Source: Stieleria maiorica (lineage in GTDB: Bacteria > Planctomycetota > Planctomycetia > Pirellulales > Pirellulaceae). From it: a stretch of 64,000 nucleotides of DNA. The translations under genes were made by a program, and so were the position numbers. The notes under the pieces were generated by a model. It did no database searches, had not been told where the DNA came from, and worked only from the letters and a program-made list of their open reading frames with translations. The stretch is taken from positions 7,349,641 to 7,413,640 of the forward strand of contig NZ_CP036264.1 in the NCBI RefSeq assembly GCF_008035925.1, in the 5' to 3' direction. Positions 46,450-55,552 of this stretch are shown piece by piece. Position 1 is the first letter of the stretch, and each line of letters opens with the position of its first letter.

Positions 46450-47718
46450 ATGTGCACCTCCACCGAATCCGCTGCGGACGACGCGTCCCTGAGCGAAATC
46501 ACGACGCATCGATTGCCCAATGGAATGACCGTGCTGGTGCAACCGATGCCCTGGCTTCGCACCGCGGCGTTCACGCTATCACTACGCGGCGGCATCCAGA
46601 ACGAACCGGCCGAACGATCGGGGCTGGCGTCGATGGTTTGCGAGATGGTGCAGCGCGGCGCCGGAAGCTACAGCAGCCGCGATCTGGTCGCGATGCAGGA
46701 CAACTTGGGCATGGACCGCAATAGCGGCGTCTCCACAGCAACGGTCTCGTTCGGCGCGGCGATGCCGGCCGAATCGTTTGCCGAAGCGCTCAAGTTGTAC
46801 GCGGACATCGTTCGGCGACCGCACCTGCCGGGCAACCAGATCGAAGACGCCCGGTTGATGATGATCCAGGAGTTGCGTGCGATCGAAGACGAGCCGACGC
46901 AACGTGTGATGAAACGCGTTCGCGAATTGCACTATGGCCCCCGGCTCGGACGCGGCAGCCAGGGCACGATGGCGTCGTTGGCCGCGATCGACAGCGATGA
47001 CATCCGCCAGTTCTATCAAACCAACTATCACGCCGGCGGTGCGATCCTGACCGTTGCCGGCCGTGTCGAAGCAGACGATGTGATGCGGCTCGCCGAGCAG
47101 GCGTTTGGAGACTGGCGGACCGAAGCCTTCGACGCCGCGCCGCTGCCGGTCGGCACCCAGGTCTACGAACACGTCCAGGCGACCAGCAGCCAGACGCATA
47201 TCGCGTTCGCCTTCCCCAGCATTCCCTACGGCCACCCGGATTACTTTGCCATGCGTGCGGGGATCGGGATTCTGAGCGACGGGATGAGCAGCCGTCTGTT
47301 CGATCGCGTCCGCGAAAAGCGAGGGCTGTGCTACACGGTCTCGGCCAGCTGCCATTCACTGATCAACGCCGGCGGCGTGTTCGGATATGCCGGAACGACT
47401 CCGGCTCGCGCCCAAGAGACGTTGGATGTGACGCTGGGAGAAATTCGAAACCTGCCCAGCGACTTGGAACCGAGCGAGCTGGATCGTTGGAAGGTCCGCA
47501 TCGAGAGCGGTCTGATCATGGAACAGGAATCCAGCGCCTCGCGGGCCAGTTCACTCGCCAGCGATTTCTACCAGATCGGGCGGGCGATGCCGACGGCCGA
47601 GCTAAGCGAGATCATCGAGTCGTTGACGTTGGAGGATGTCAGGGGCTACTGGGAAAACCATCCACCGTCGGATTACCGCATCGTCACGCTGGGGCCGGAA
47701 AAGCTGGCCGTCGGGTAG
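46450..47718 (+). CDS. M16 family peptidase-like subunit without zinc motif
   Basis: 422 residues with the two-domain M16 (pitrilysin/MPP) fold, starting MCTSTESAADDASLSEITTH. Where active members have HFLEH, this protein has SMVCE (codons at 46630-46644), so it cannot bind zinc there. The second domain, in contrast, keeps the Arg/Tyr motif of substrate binding (GMSSRLFDRVREKRGLCYTV). That is the makeup of the non-catalytic subunit of M16B heterodimers. The next gene has the opposite arrangement. No signal peptide is seen, so the pair probably works in the cytoplasm or periplasm-facing side unaided; location is uncertain. Confidence 0.9.
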   Translation: MCTSTESAADDASLSEITTHRLPNGMTVLVQPMPWLRTAAFTLSLRGGIQNEPAERSGLASMVCEMVQRGAGSYSSRDLVAMQDNLGMDRNSGVSTATVSFGAAMPAESFAEALKLYADIVRRPHLPGNQIEDARLMMIQELRAIEDEPTQRVMKRVRELHYGPRLGRGSQGTMASLAAIDSDDIRQFYQTNYHAGGAILTVAGRVEADDVMRLAEQAFGDWRTEAFDAAPLPVGTQVYEHVQATSSQTHIAFAFPSIPYGHPDYFAMRAGIGILSDGMSSRLFDRVREKRGLCYTVSASCHSLINAGGVFGYAGTTPARAQETLDVTLGEIRNLPSDLEPSELDRWKVRIESGLIMEQESSASRASSLASDFYQIGRAMPTAELSEIIESLTLEDVRGYWENHPPSDYRIVTLGPEKLAVG

Positions 47719-47799
47719 CCACCTGCGACGACAGATTGGAAGCCGAGCTACCTTTTTTTCCGGATCCGAAGACACGAATCTTCTCGTTTGAGTTTTGAA

Positions 47800-49032
47800 A
47801 TGCCTAAGTTTCAACATGCCACCTTGCCCAGCGGGCTGCGGATCGTTGCCGAGACGGATCCACGCAACTATTCGATGTCGCTGGGTTACTTCGTCCAGGC
47901 CGGGGCACGCAACGAACTCGACCCGCAATCGGGGCTGAGTCACTTTCTTGAACACATGATGTTCAAGGGGACCGAGCGTCGCAGTGCCGAGGACGTCAAT
48001 CGTGAGCTCGACGAGTTGGGCGGCCAGTCAAACGCCTACACGTCCGAAGAACAAACCGTCTACTACGCGACGGTGCTGCCAAAGTTCCAAGACCGGATCG
48101 TCGATCTGTTGACCGACATGATGTCGCCCGTGCTGGATGACGATGAATTCGAAACCGAGCGGAAAGTGATTTTGGAAGAGATCGCCAAATACGAGGACCA
48201 ACCTCCCTTTGGCGGTTTCGAGCGGGCGATGGAAGTCTACTTTTCCCCCCGCGGCCTGGGCCGTCGCGTGTTGGGCACCAGCGAATCGATCCAGGCGATG
48301 ACGGCCGCGCGGATGCGCGACTATTTTCATCTTCGCTATCGGCCCGAAAACATCGTGCTGGCCGCCTCGGGCAACGTCGATTTCGACGGTTTGGTCGCCG
48401 AAATCGAAAAACGGACGGCGAGCTGGAGCGAACGCACCACGACCGAAAGACTCGCCGACGACGACCCCGAATCGATCCCCGATGGAATCGAATTGTCCCG
48501 CCGCGTGCCGATTTCCGATGCCGTTCAAGCCTACTGCATCCAGATCGGGAACGGACCCTCGTCGGGCTGCAGCAAGCGGCATGCGACACGTCTGTTGGCG
48601 TCGATCTTGGGGGATGAAGGCGGCAGCCGATTCTTCTGGGACCTGATCGATACCGGACGCGCCGAGGTGGCGACGTGTTGGCCCCAAGAGTTTAGTGATT
48701 GCGGGGCTTGGTTTAACTACTTGGTCTGCGCGCCCGAGGACTTGGAAAGCAACAAGCGGTTCATGCGTGAAATCGTCGAAAGTGTCGTCGACAAGGGCGT
48801 CAGCGACGAAGAGCTGCAGCAGGCGGTCAACAAGACCGCCGCCGGCTACATTATGCAGAGCGAACGGCCGAGCAATCGGTTGTTCAGCATCGGCAGCCGC
48901 TGGTTGATCCACAACGAATATGTCGATCTGGATCAGTCGTTGGCGAAAACCCGCGCGGTCGACCAAGCCGCGATCGCTGAGGTTGCCAAGAAGTACTTGT
49001 CGGAAGAGCCGACGGAAATTTTGGCGATGTGA
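47800..49032 (+). CDS. M16 family zinc peptidase, catalytic subunit
   Basis: 410 residues from ATG 47800; a TTG at 47788 is less likely. The zinc motif SGLSHFLEHMMFKGTERRS (HxxEH at 47941-47955) and the downstream Glu ligand in the ERKVILEEIAKYEDQP region mark an active member. Its own second domain has GSRFFWDLIDTGRAEVATCW in place of the SRLF..REKRGLCY motif, so substrate binding probably depends on the partner encoded 80 bases upstream. Such pairs degrade small peptides, as in mitochondrial-processing-peptidase-like bacterial heterodimers. The exact substrates are unknown. Confidence 0.92.
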   Translation: MPKFQHATLPSGLRIVAETDPRNYSMSLGYFVQAGARNELDPQSGLSHFLEHMMFKGTERRSAEDVNRELDELGGQSNAYTSEEQTVYYATVLPKFQDRIVDLLTDMMSPVLDDDEFETERKVILEEIAKYEDQPPFGGFERAMEVYFSPRGLGRRVLGTSESIQAMTAARMRDYFHLRYRPENIVLAASGNVDFDGLVAEIEKRTASWSERTTTERLADDDPESIPDGIELSRRVPISDAVQAYCIQIGNGPSSGCSKRHATRLLASILGDEGGSRFFWDLIDTGRAEVATCWPQEFSDCGAWFNYLVCAPEDLESNKRFMREIVESVVDKGVSDEELQQAVNKTAAGYIMQSERPSNRLFSIGSRWLIHNEYVDLDQSLAKTRAVDQAAIAEVAKKYLSEEPTEILAM

Positions 49033-49046
49033 TGGCAGAGCCCCCT

Positions 49047-49256
49047 CTACCGACGACCGCTGTACCGGGACCGACTGGTCACGAACTGGTCGAGATCCTT
49101 CTCCAGTTTGATCAGCTCCTCGTCCAGCCAAGTGGCAAACTCCGCGCGAGAAACGTCTTCGACCAACGCGGTGAACTGATCCCAATGGCTCGCGCTCACC
49201 TGCTTGGCCGATTCGTTCTTCAAACTCGGTGTTTGTTTGCCGCTAGACGTCGACAT
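49047..49256 (-). CDS. Small protein of unknown function
   Basis: 69 residues from ATG 49256. A strong Shine-Dalgarno GGAGGG (49263-49268 on the complement) lies 6 bases upstream and decides this start over an in-frame codon at 49295. The product starts MSTSSGKQTPSLKNESAKQV and continues SHWDQFTALVEDVSRAEFAT, then an amphipathic helix WLDEELIKLEKDLDQFVTS with a basic end. It is soluble and helical; no family recognised. The upstream leader has an aactgac/gtcagtt inverted repeat (about 49302-49338). It converges on the M16 gene with 14 bases between stops. Confidence 0.75.
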   Translation of the reverse strand: MSTSSGKQTPSLKNESAKQVSASHWDQFTALVEDVSRAEFATWLDEELIKLEKDLDQFVTSRSRYSGRR

Positions 49257-49738
49257 CTTGAACCCTCCGGTTGGGGGTGGTTTGGATCGGATCAACTCTG
49301 GAAACTGACTCGCAGTTCCTCGTCTGCTCTGTCAGTTAGACGCGCCACCGTGCCGGGGGTTCATCGAATTAACAAAGGTTCTTTGGGGAACGTTCTTTCA
49401 GTCGTTGCAAGCTGCATGCCTTTTTTCGTGCCTGCAGCCGTTTTCTTGTCTCCTGACCGTGGATTTTCTCCTCATTTCACACGAAAAACCGCTCGGAATT
49501 TTATTTCTGACAATTTCGATTTGGTTTGTGGAAAACGCGGAGTGTGTCGTTCCGGCGACCATTCGTCGCGAAACTGCCACTTCTTCACGCAATCGAATGC
49601 TTCGGCTGCCTAAAGAGATCGCACCGCCATAGAATACTCCGTTATCGTCTTTTAAGGGAGGTCGTTTCGTCTTTAAGTGTATTTTTGTCCGATTTGCGCC
49701 ACGCATTGCCCGGATCAGCCAGGGGGTGCCGGTCACGG
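49257..49738. other. Gap between the small protein gene and hrpA
   Basis: About 480 bases, AT-richer than the surroundings around 49380-49530. It holds the leader and promoter of the small gene. No convincing gene, terminator or repeat was seen in the hrpA-proximal half. Confidence 0.5.
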
Positions 49739-52700
49739 TCACTTTTCCGCAAGCACCTTTTCGCAACGTTTGGCGGAGACTTTGACGGCAGTTCCGAGCG
49801 GCTGGGCGAACAGGCTGACGCGTAATTCTTCGATCATCCAGCGGAATTCATCGGCCGCTCGTAGCTTCGGCGTCTGTTCCGGATCGGGGAATCTGGTGAT
49901 CCATTGCAGCCACAATCCGGCCACGGTCTCGGTCCCACTCTGGTCGCGTGGTCCGGCGCCGCTGCGAAGTTTGTCCAGACGGTACGAGATCGCCGACAGG
50001 TACCTCGGGTAATGCTGCAGCCAAGTCCACGGGGTGACGGACAGGAAATCCGGATGGATCAGCCAGCGGAGTTGTAGCTGCACGTCGTCGGCTGCAACAG
50101 GAAACCGGGATGCCGACAGGGATTCGAGTTCGCCGCGCATGGCCAGGTAAGACTGACCGAATTGGGTCAGCCACTTTGCCACGTCTGCGGCAGCCAGGGC
50201 AATCCGTTCGCCGCGGTATTCGAGCCGGGCCTGGAATTCTTTTCGGTTGCGCACCAAGGGTTGGTTTTCGACGAATGCGACGCGGGCCAACAGATCGATC
50301 AGTGACGTTTCGAACTGGGCGGCGGGCACGGCGCCGGCGAGTCGGATTTTGGTTTCGTTCAGCTCTGGCAACCAGCGGACTTGGCGTCTCAATTCGGCAC
50401 GCTGGCTGATCGCATACAGTCGGGTCAGCCCTTGCCGCATGACGGATTCGGCGGACGATTGGTCGGGATAGAGCGCGACGGTGACGTGATCGCCCTGGTC
50501 GACCAGCGCGGGGTATTGTGCGACGCGGACGCCACCTCGCTGACGGATCACATCGACGGGCAACTGGTCCAGATCAAACGACCGCATCGGCTCGCTGGGC
50601 AGATCGGCATCGGCCTGCGGTGTGACTTCGCCGGACGGTTGGTCGTTGCGCTGCGCCAATCGCTGGACCAACGGATCGACCGATCGGCCTTGGGCGACAA
50701 GATTGCCGTCGTCGTCAACCACTGAAACCAAAAACCGTAGGTGGTCTTCCATCTTTTCGTCTTGGAAATCCGACTCGCTGATCGGCATTTCCGCGTGACG
50801 TGACATCGCTTGGCAGACGGCCGGCATGAACGGGACTTGGCCGTACTGGGGCAACAGTTCGTCGTAGATCTGGCGGGCGACGTCGGCCGCCGGGACCAGA
50901 TTGCGACGGATCCGCTTGGGCAGCGATTTGATCATCGCCACGATCTTTCCGGGCAGCAATCCCGGGACGAGCCAACCGAGTCGGTCGTCGCTGATTTGCG
51001 AAACCGCGGCCTGATGGATCCGCAAGCTGACTCCATCGTCCTCCGCACCGGGTTCGTAACGATACCGCAGCGGTAATTCGGTTTTGCCGATCGATAGGCG
51101 ATCGGGAAACTCATCGGCCGAGATCTGATCAGTGGTGATGTCGATCAAATCCGACGGCATCATGAACAACGAACTCGCGTCGGATTCGACCGTCGGTGGA
51201 TCATGCAACCAGAGCGACAGTGCGGCCGAGTCGGTCAAGTGATTGACCCAATCGGGCACGGGCATCGACTTGGACAGTTTCTCCAGCCGGCCCTTGTCGC
51301 AAACGTCGGCCGGCAGACGTCGTTGATAGAACTGCTGGACGACGTAGTCATCGACGACCATGTCGCGTCGCCGCGTTTTCGCGGCAAGCACTTCAAACGA
51401 TTCACGCAGGGCTCGGTTGTGGCGTATGAAACGCGCGTTGGTCTTGAGTTGTTGTTCGACCAACCCGTGTTGGATCAACAGGTCGCGTGCGGTGGTCGGG
51501 TCGACCGGTGGCAGCGGGACGCGGCGGCGGACGACGATCGGCAATCCGAATAGCGATTGACGCTGGTAACAAAACGCACCGCCGGCCTTTTGGCTCCAGT
51601 GGGGATCACTGTAGGATGCTTTGAGCAAATGAGCGCCGATCGATTCGATCCACTGCGGCTGAATCCTGGCGACCGTGCGGGCGTATTGTTTACTCGTCTC
51701 GACCAACTCCGCGGCGACAATCCATTTGGGTTTGGCGTCGAACACGCCGCTGCCGGGCCACAGAAACAGTTTTAAATTGCGTGGACCCAGATAGACGTTT
51801 TTTTCCCCCGCCATGGCGACGCCGGACAAGAAACCGCTCAATAGCGCCTGGTGGACCGCCGCATAACGATCTTTGTCGATCGTCCGTTTGGATTGATCCT
51901 CGGCGAATCGGATCGCCCCGATTTGACGCCGCGGCGTGGCATGGTGTGAGTCTCGCGACCGATTCATGTCCAACGCGATTTCGCGAAGCTGACGAAAGGT
52001 ATCGGACCATTCCCGCATCCGCGTGGGCGACAGAAAACGCTTGCGCAGCTGGCGTGTGAGTTTGTTTCGCGAGTGGTCGGCGCGGGCCTGTTCGTAGTAA
52101 CGCCACAGTCGCAGGTAGGACAGGAAGTCGCTTTCGCCGTCGCGGAATTCGGCATGAGCCTGGTCGGCGGCCTGTTGTTGGTCTTGCGGCCGTTGTCGCG
52201 GATCGGGAATTTCCATCGCCGCGGCGATCGGCAAGATCTCCGGCAGCACGCCCAGTTCGTCGGCGGCTAGGATGATGCGTCCGATCCGCGGGTCGACCGG
52301 CATCCGTCCGAGCGACTTTCCGATCGGCGTTAGCTCGTGACGCTCATCGATCGCACCGAGTTCCAACAGCGTCTGCACCCCTTCGCGGATCGATTCGGGT
52401 CGTGGCACGTCCAACAGCGGCAGCGAATCGAGCGATCCGAATCCCAGCATCTTGCTTTGCAGCACCACCGATGCGAGGTTCGTGCGACGGATCTCTGGCG
52501 TGGTGAAGGCGTCGCGGGTCTCGTAGTCGGTCGTCGAATACAGCCGCACGCAGACACCCGGTCCGACGCGGCCACAGCGTCCGGCGCGCTGGTCCGCACT
52601 GGCACGGCTGACCGGTTCGATCGGCAATCGCTGCAATTTGCTGCGCGGGCTGTAACGGCTGATCCGCGCCGTCCCCGAGTCGATCACGGCGTGGATGCCC

Positions 52701-53920
52701 GGGACCGTCAGCGAGCTTTCCGCGACATTGGTTGCAAAGATCAAGCGTTGTTTTTGTCCCGTGGGATGAAAGATCCGTTGCTGGTCTTTTTGCGGCAACC
52801 GCGCGTACAGCGGCAGGATCTCCACGCGGCCTTCCAGCCCCATGCGTTTGTAGTGTCCGGCGACGCGATGGGACACCAAGCGGATGTCGCGTTCGGTGGG
52901 CAGGAAGACCAGGGTGTCACCACCGCCGGCGGATCCACGGGCCAAGTCTTTCAGCCCCGCGATCACGTGATGCGCCAGGTCATACGAACGGTTCTCGTCA
53001 GCAACATCTTCCCAGGGCAAGTACCGCATCTCGACCGGATAACCGCGGCCTTCGACGTTCAAGATCGGCGCCGGGCCGTGTTCGTCGCTGAAGTGTTCGG
53101 CGAAACGCTCGGCGTCGATGGTGGCGCTGGTGATGATCAGTTTCAGATCGGGGCGTTTCTGTTGCAGCCCACGCAGGTACGCCAGCAGGAAATCGATGTT
53201 CAGCGATCGCTCGTGTGCTTCGTCGATGATGATCGTGTCGTATTGATCCAGGAAGCGATCCGAACCGGTTTCCGCCAGCAGGATCCCGTCGGTCATCAGT
53301 TTGATCATCGTCTCGGGGCCGGTCTGGTCACCGAATCGGACCTGGTAACCGACTTGTTTTCCGAGCGGGCACTGCATTTCCTCGCACAGCCGCGTGGCGA
53401 TGCTGCGTGCGGCCAGTCGTCGTGGCTGGGTGTGGCCGATCATGGCGGCACGTCCACGTCCGGCTTCCAGACAGAACTTGGGCAGCTGGGTGCTCTTGCC
53501 GCTGCCGGTTTCACCACACACGACGATCACTTGACGCGTCTGAATCAGTTCGATGATCTGGTCCTTGTAGCCGGTGATCGGCAATTCGGACGGGTAGTCC
53601 AGCAGCGGCGCGTACGATTCGCGCCCGCGGCGGCGGGCGATCGATTTTGCCAAACGCGACTGGAACTCTTCGTTGGAAAGACGCTTGCGTTGGCGACGGA
53701 GCCGGAACTGGTCGGCCCGCATCGCGTTGTCGATTACCAATTCGTCAGGAGCAATGTCGGCGACATCGAACTCGCCGGCCGGCTCCGCTGATGGGGATGG
53801 GGTTGCCTTCGCGAGCTCTTTAGCGGGGGGCTCCCCGAGGTCCGCGGTCGATGGATCGACTTTGCCGGGTTTCGGCTCGCGCTGGGGCTCCAGTCGGGGG
53901 CTGGATGGTTTGAAGTTCAT
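49739..53920 (-). CDS. hrpA: ATP-dependent RNA helicase HrpA
   Basis: 1,393 residues. Walker A GETGSGKSTQ starts at residue 136, the DEAH box is in IIIDEAHERSLN near 233, motif III is ITSATIDAERF, and motif VI is SADQRAGRCGRVGPGVCVRLY. Winged-helix, ratchet, OB-fold and the long DUF3418 C-terminal region of HrpA follow, so it is the full-length bacterial type. HrpA unwinds RNA; in E. coli it rescues stalled, colliding ribosomes. An N-terminal extension of about 100 residues is Pro/Glu-rich before the basic RLRRQRKRLSNEEF. The gene stands alone. Confidence 0.95.
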   Translation of the reverse strand: MNFKPSSPRLEPQREPKPGKVDPSTADLGEPPAKELAKATPSPSAEPAGEFDVADIAPDELVIDNAMRADQFRLRRQRKRLSNEEFQSRLAKSIARRRGRESYAPLLDYPSELPITGYKDQIIELIQTRQVIVVCGETGSGKSTQLPKFCLEAGRGRAAMIGHTQPRRLAARSIATRLCEEMQCPLGKQVGYQVRFGDQTGPETMIKLMTDGILLAETGSDRFLDQYDTIIIDEAHERSLNIDFLLAYLRGLQQKRPDLKLIITSATIDAERFAEHFSDEHGPAPILNVEGRGYPVEMRYLPWEDVADENRSYDLAHHVIAGLKDLARGSAGGGDTLVFLPTERDIRLVSHRVAGHYKRMGLEGRVEILPLYARLPQKDQQRIFHPTGQKQRLIFATNVAESSLTVPGIHAVIDSGTARISRYSPRSKLQRLPIEPVSRASADQRAGRCGRVGPGVCVRLYSTTDYETRDAFTTPEIRRTNLASVVLQSKMLGFGSLDSLPLLDVPRPESIREGVQTLLELGAIDERHELTPIGKSLGRMPVDPRIGRIILAADELGVLPEILPIAAAMEIPDPRQRPQDQQQAADQAHAEFRDGESDFLSYLRLWRYYEQARADHSRNKLTRQLRKRFLSPTRMREWSDTFRQLREIALDMNRSRDSHHATPRRQIGAIRFAEDQSKRTIDKDRYAAVHQALLSGFLSGVAMAGEKNVYLGPRNLKLFLWPGSGVFDAKPKWIVAAELVETSKQYARTVARIQPQWIESIGAHLLKASYSDPHWSQKAGGAFCYQRQSLFGLPIVVRRRVPLPPVDPTTARDLLIQHGLVEQQLKTNARFIRHNRALRESFEVLAAKTRRRDMVVDDYVVQQFYQRRLPADVCDKGRLEKLSKSMPVPDWVNHLTDSAALSLWLHDPPTVESDASSLFMMPSDLIDITTDQISADEFPDRLSIGKTELPLRYRYEPGAEDDGVSLRIHQAAVSQISDDRLGWLVPGLLPGKIVAMIKSLPKRIRRNLVPAADVARQIYDELLPQYGQVPFMPAVCQAMSRHAEMPISESDFQDEKMEDHLRFLVSVVDDDGNLVAQGRSVDPLVQRLAQRNDQPSGEVTPQADADLPSEPMRSFDLDQLPVDVIRQRGGVRVAQYPALVDQGDHVTVALYPDQSSAESVMRQGLTRLYAISQRAELRRQVRWLPELNETKIRLAGAVPAAQFETSLIDLLARVAFVENQPLVRNRKEFQARLEYRGERIALAAADVAKWLTQFGQSYLAMRGELESLSASRFPVAADDVQLQLRWLIHPDFLSVTPWTWLQHYPRYLSAISYRLDKLRSGAGPRDQSGTETVAGLWLQWITRFPDPEQTPKLRAADEFRWMIEELRVSLFAQPLGTAVKVSAKRCEKVLAEK

Positions 53921-54359
53921 GGACCGGGGGAATTGGGAAAGCAGCGGGAAAGTCGATTGGAAGCTATCACCCTACGAAATTTTCTGCATCGTGACAGCGG
54001 CAGGTCGTCGGTCGTAAAAGGTGTTGTTTGCTTTCCCCGGCCGCTCCAACCACAAGGAGGTCAATGCCATCCGTGGGCTTTTTCGATTCCCCCAGAACTT
54101 CACCCCGAACGCACCACCCGAAGAAAAAAATATCTGCCAGGGAGGGTGACAAGCTTTGGCACTTGATTCTCAGAGGTTGAAAATCGCAGGACCCCGATCG
54201 GGAAACAGGGTAAGAAGATTATTGGGTAGGAAGATTGAGGTCTGATCGGGGGGAAAGGATCGCGAGAATCTTTGGAAAATCCTGGGACACACCGGGGGCG
54301 GTAACATCCTTGTTTCCGATGTGGCGTCTTTGGGCGTCGAAACAATCCCCACTCGATCG
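53921..54359. repeat. Intergenic region with copies of two dispersed repeats
   Basis: About 54066-54093 (gccatccgtgggctttttcg) is an inverted partial copy of the 34475 palindrome with its flank. 54206-54240 (gtaagaagattattgggtag) resembles 38452-38485. Near 54138, ccagggagggtg recalls other ccctcc/ggaggg hairpins. The promoter of the sigma-factor operon must lie in the last 100 bases; no clear -10/-35 pair was found. Confidence 0.7.
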
Positions 54360-54872
54360 ATGCCGATGCCTCCCCAAGAGCTCGCCGAAACGTGGAAACG
54401 CTGCTCGTCGCGGTTGTTGTTGATCGCGCGTGCGATCGGCGAACCGGCCGAGGACGCGGTGCAGGAGGCGTTCTTGCGGCTGGCACGGCAATCGCCACCG
54501 CCGGACGACCCCTTCGCTTGGCTGGTCACGGTGACGCGAAACCAACTGTTGCAATGGCGTCGCAGCGGAATCCGTCGCCGGCGACGCGAACGCGGTTCCG
54601 ATCAACAATCGGCTTGGTTTGAGGGGGAATCGCGGCTGCTGGAATCCGCGCTCGATGCCCAAGAGGTCACCGAGGCACTGAAACTTTTGGACGCCGACCA
54701 GAGGCAGGTCATTGTCATGCGATTGTGGGGTGAACTCAGTTTCAAGCAAATCGCCGAGGTCATGGCGTGTTCCCAATCCACGGCACATCGGACCTTTCAA
54801 TCCGGCATTCAAGCCATGCAACGCAAATTCAATCCGACAGCCGATTCGGTCGGTGGGAGGGATTCAAAATGA
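54360..54872 (+). CDS. ECF-type RNA polymerase sigma factor
   Basis: 170 residues from ATG 54360; a GTG at 54321 would give 183. Sigma region 2 comprises SRLLLIARAIGEPAEDAVQEAFLRLARQ and the DNA-melting stretch DPFAWLVTVTRNQLLQWRR. A basic linker (RRRRRERG) leads to region 4, LDADQRQVIVMRLWGELSFKQIAEVMACSQSTAHRTFQSG, a helix-turn-helix for the -35 box. The product is small and has only these two domains, as in extracytoplasmic-function sigma factors. It overlaps the next gene by four bases (ATGA); the four genes to 58551 form one operon and are presumably its own targets or controllers. Confidence 0.92.
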   Translation: MPMPPQELAETWKRCSSRLLLIARAIGEPAEDAVQEAFLRLARQSPPPDDPFAWLVTVTRNQLLQWRRSGIRRRRRERGSDQQSAWFEGESRLLESALDAQEVTEALKLLDADQRQVIVMRLWGELSFKQIAEVMACSQSTAHRTFQSGIQAMQRKFNPTADSVGGRDSK

Positions 54873-55552
54873 ATCTGGACAATGAAAATGAAAATGAAAA
54901 TGAAAATGACAGGGAGCGGGACGGCGACGACGACGGGATCGACCAGGCGTTCATCGCTCGACTGCGTGGACTGACGCCGGCGTCGGTTTCCGCCTCCGCA
55001 GACGACGGTCCCGAGACTCCGCTCAGCATCGAATCGATTTTGTATCGCGCGGGCTTCGAAGCCGGGCGGGATCATGTTCGTCGCATGTCGATTGTCCGGA
55101 ACGCAAATGCCGGGCAATGGTTGTCGTTGCTGGCGGCCAGCGTGTTGACGGCCGTCGTCACCATACCGGTCGCGCTGGGCATCGGGCGGCACTGGCAGTC
55201 GCCAAACCCGGCCCGGGTGGCGGTGCAGCACGATGCGTCTCCATCGGAAACCGACAACGCGGCCCCAGAGCCGAGTGATGAGCCCTCGGGTGCACCGGTC
55301 GGTGCTGAAGCGACTCCATCGATCAAGTCGACGCGGTGGCAAAACATTCATTCCGACTGGCACCTCACGACCATCGCCGGCGGCACACCGTTGGCAACAC
55401 TGACTGCGTTTCATAGCCGATCGCTAGAGACGCTTCCGAGGTCCAATTGGATTGCACTGGAAGACGACCCCTTTGACGCAGGCGACACGATCTCTGCCGG
55501 AGATTTGGACACGCTCACTGCCACTTTCGATTTACAGGTTCAACCACGATGA
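54869..55552 (+). CDS. Membrane-anchored, anti-sigma-like protein
   Basis: 227 residues from ATG 54869, with gggagg 8 bases upstream, overlapping the sigma gene stop. The N-terminus has NENENEN encoded by the hexamer-like gaaaat repeat. A cytoplasmic segment of about 85 residues follows (including FIARLRGLTPASVS and ILYRAGFEAGRDHVRR), then one membrane helix (LSLLAASVLTAVVTIPVALGIG). The periplasmic part starts with a Pro/Ser/Glu linker. Position directly after an ECF sigma gene and single-span topology suggest an anti-sigma factor. The zinc-binding HxxxCxxC motif of classical anti-sigma domains is absent, so the role is inference. Confidence 0.8.
   Translation: MNLDNENENENENDRERDGDDDGIDQAFIARLRGLTPASVSASADDGPETPLSIESILYRAGFEAGRDHVRRMSIVRNANAGQWLSLLAASVLTAVVTIPVALGIGRHWQSPNPARVAVQHDASPSETDNAAPEPSDEPSGAPVGAEATPSIKSTRWQNIHSDWHLTTIAGGTPLATLTAFHSRSLETLPRSNWIALEDDPFDAGDTISAGDLDTLTATFDLQVQPR

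Noticed and set aside
49296-49360. tRNA-like sequence ahead of the small gene at 49047
   Set aside because: The gttagacgcg and ggttcatcgaa pieces recall tRNA arms, but no cloverleaf or acceptor stem can be formed.
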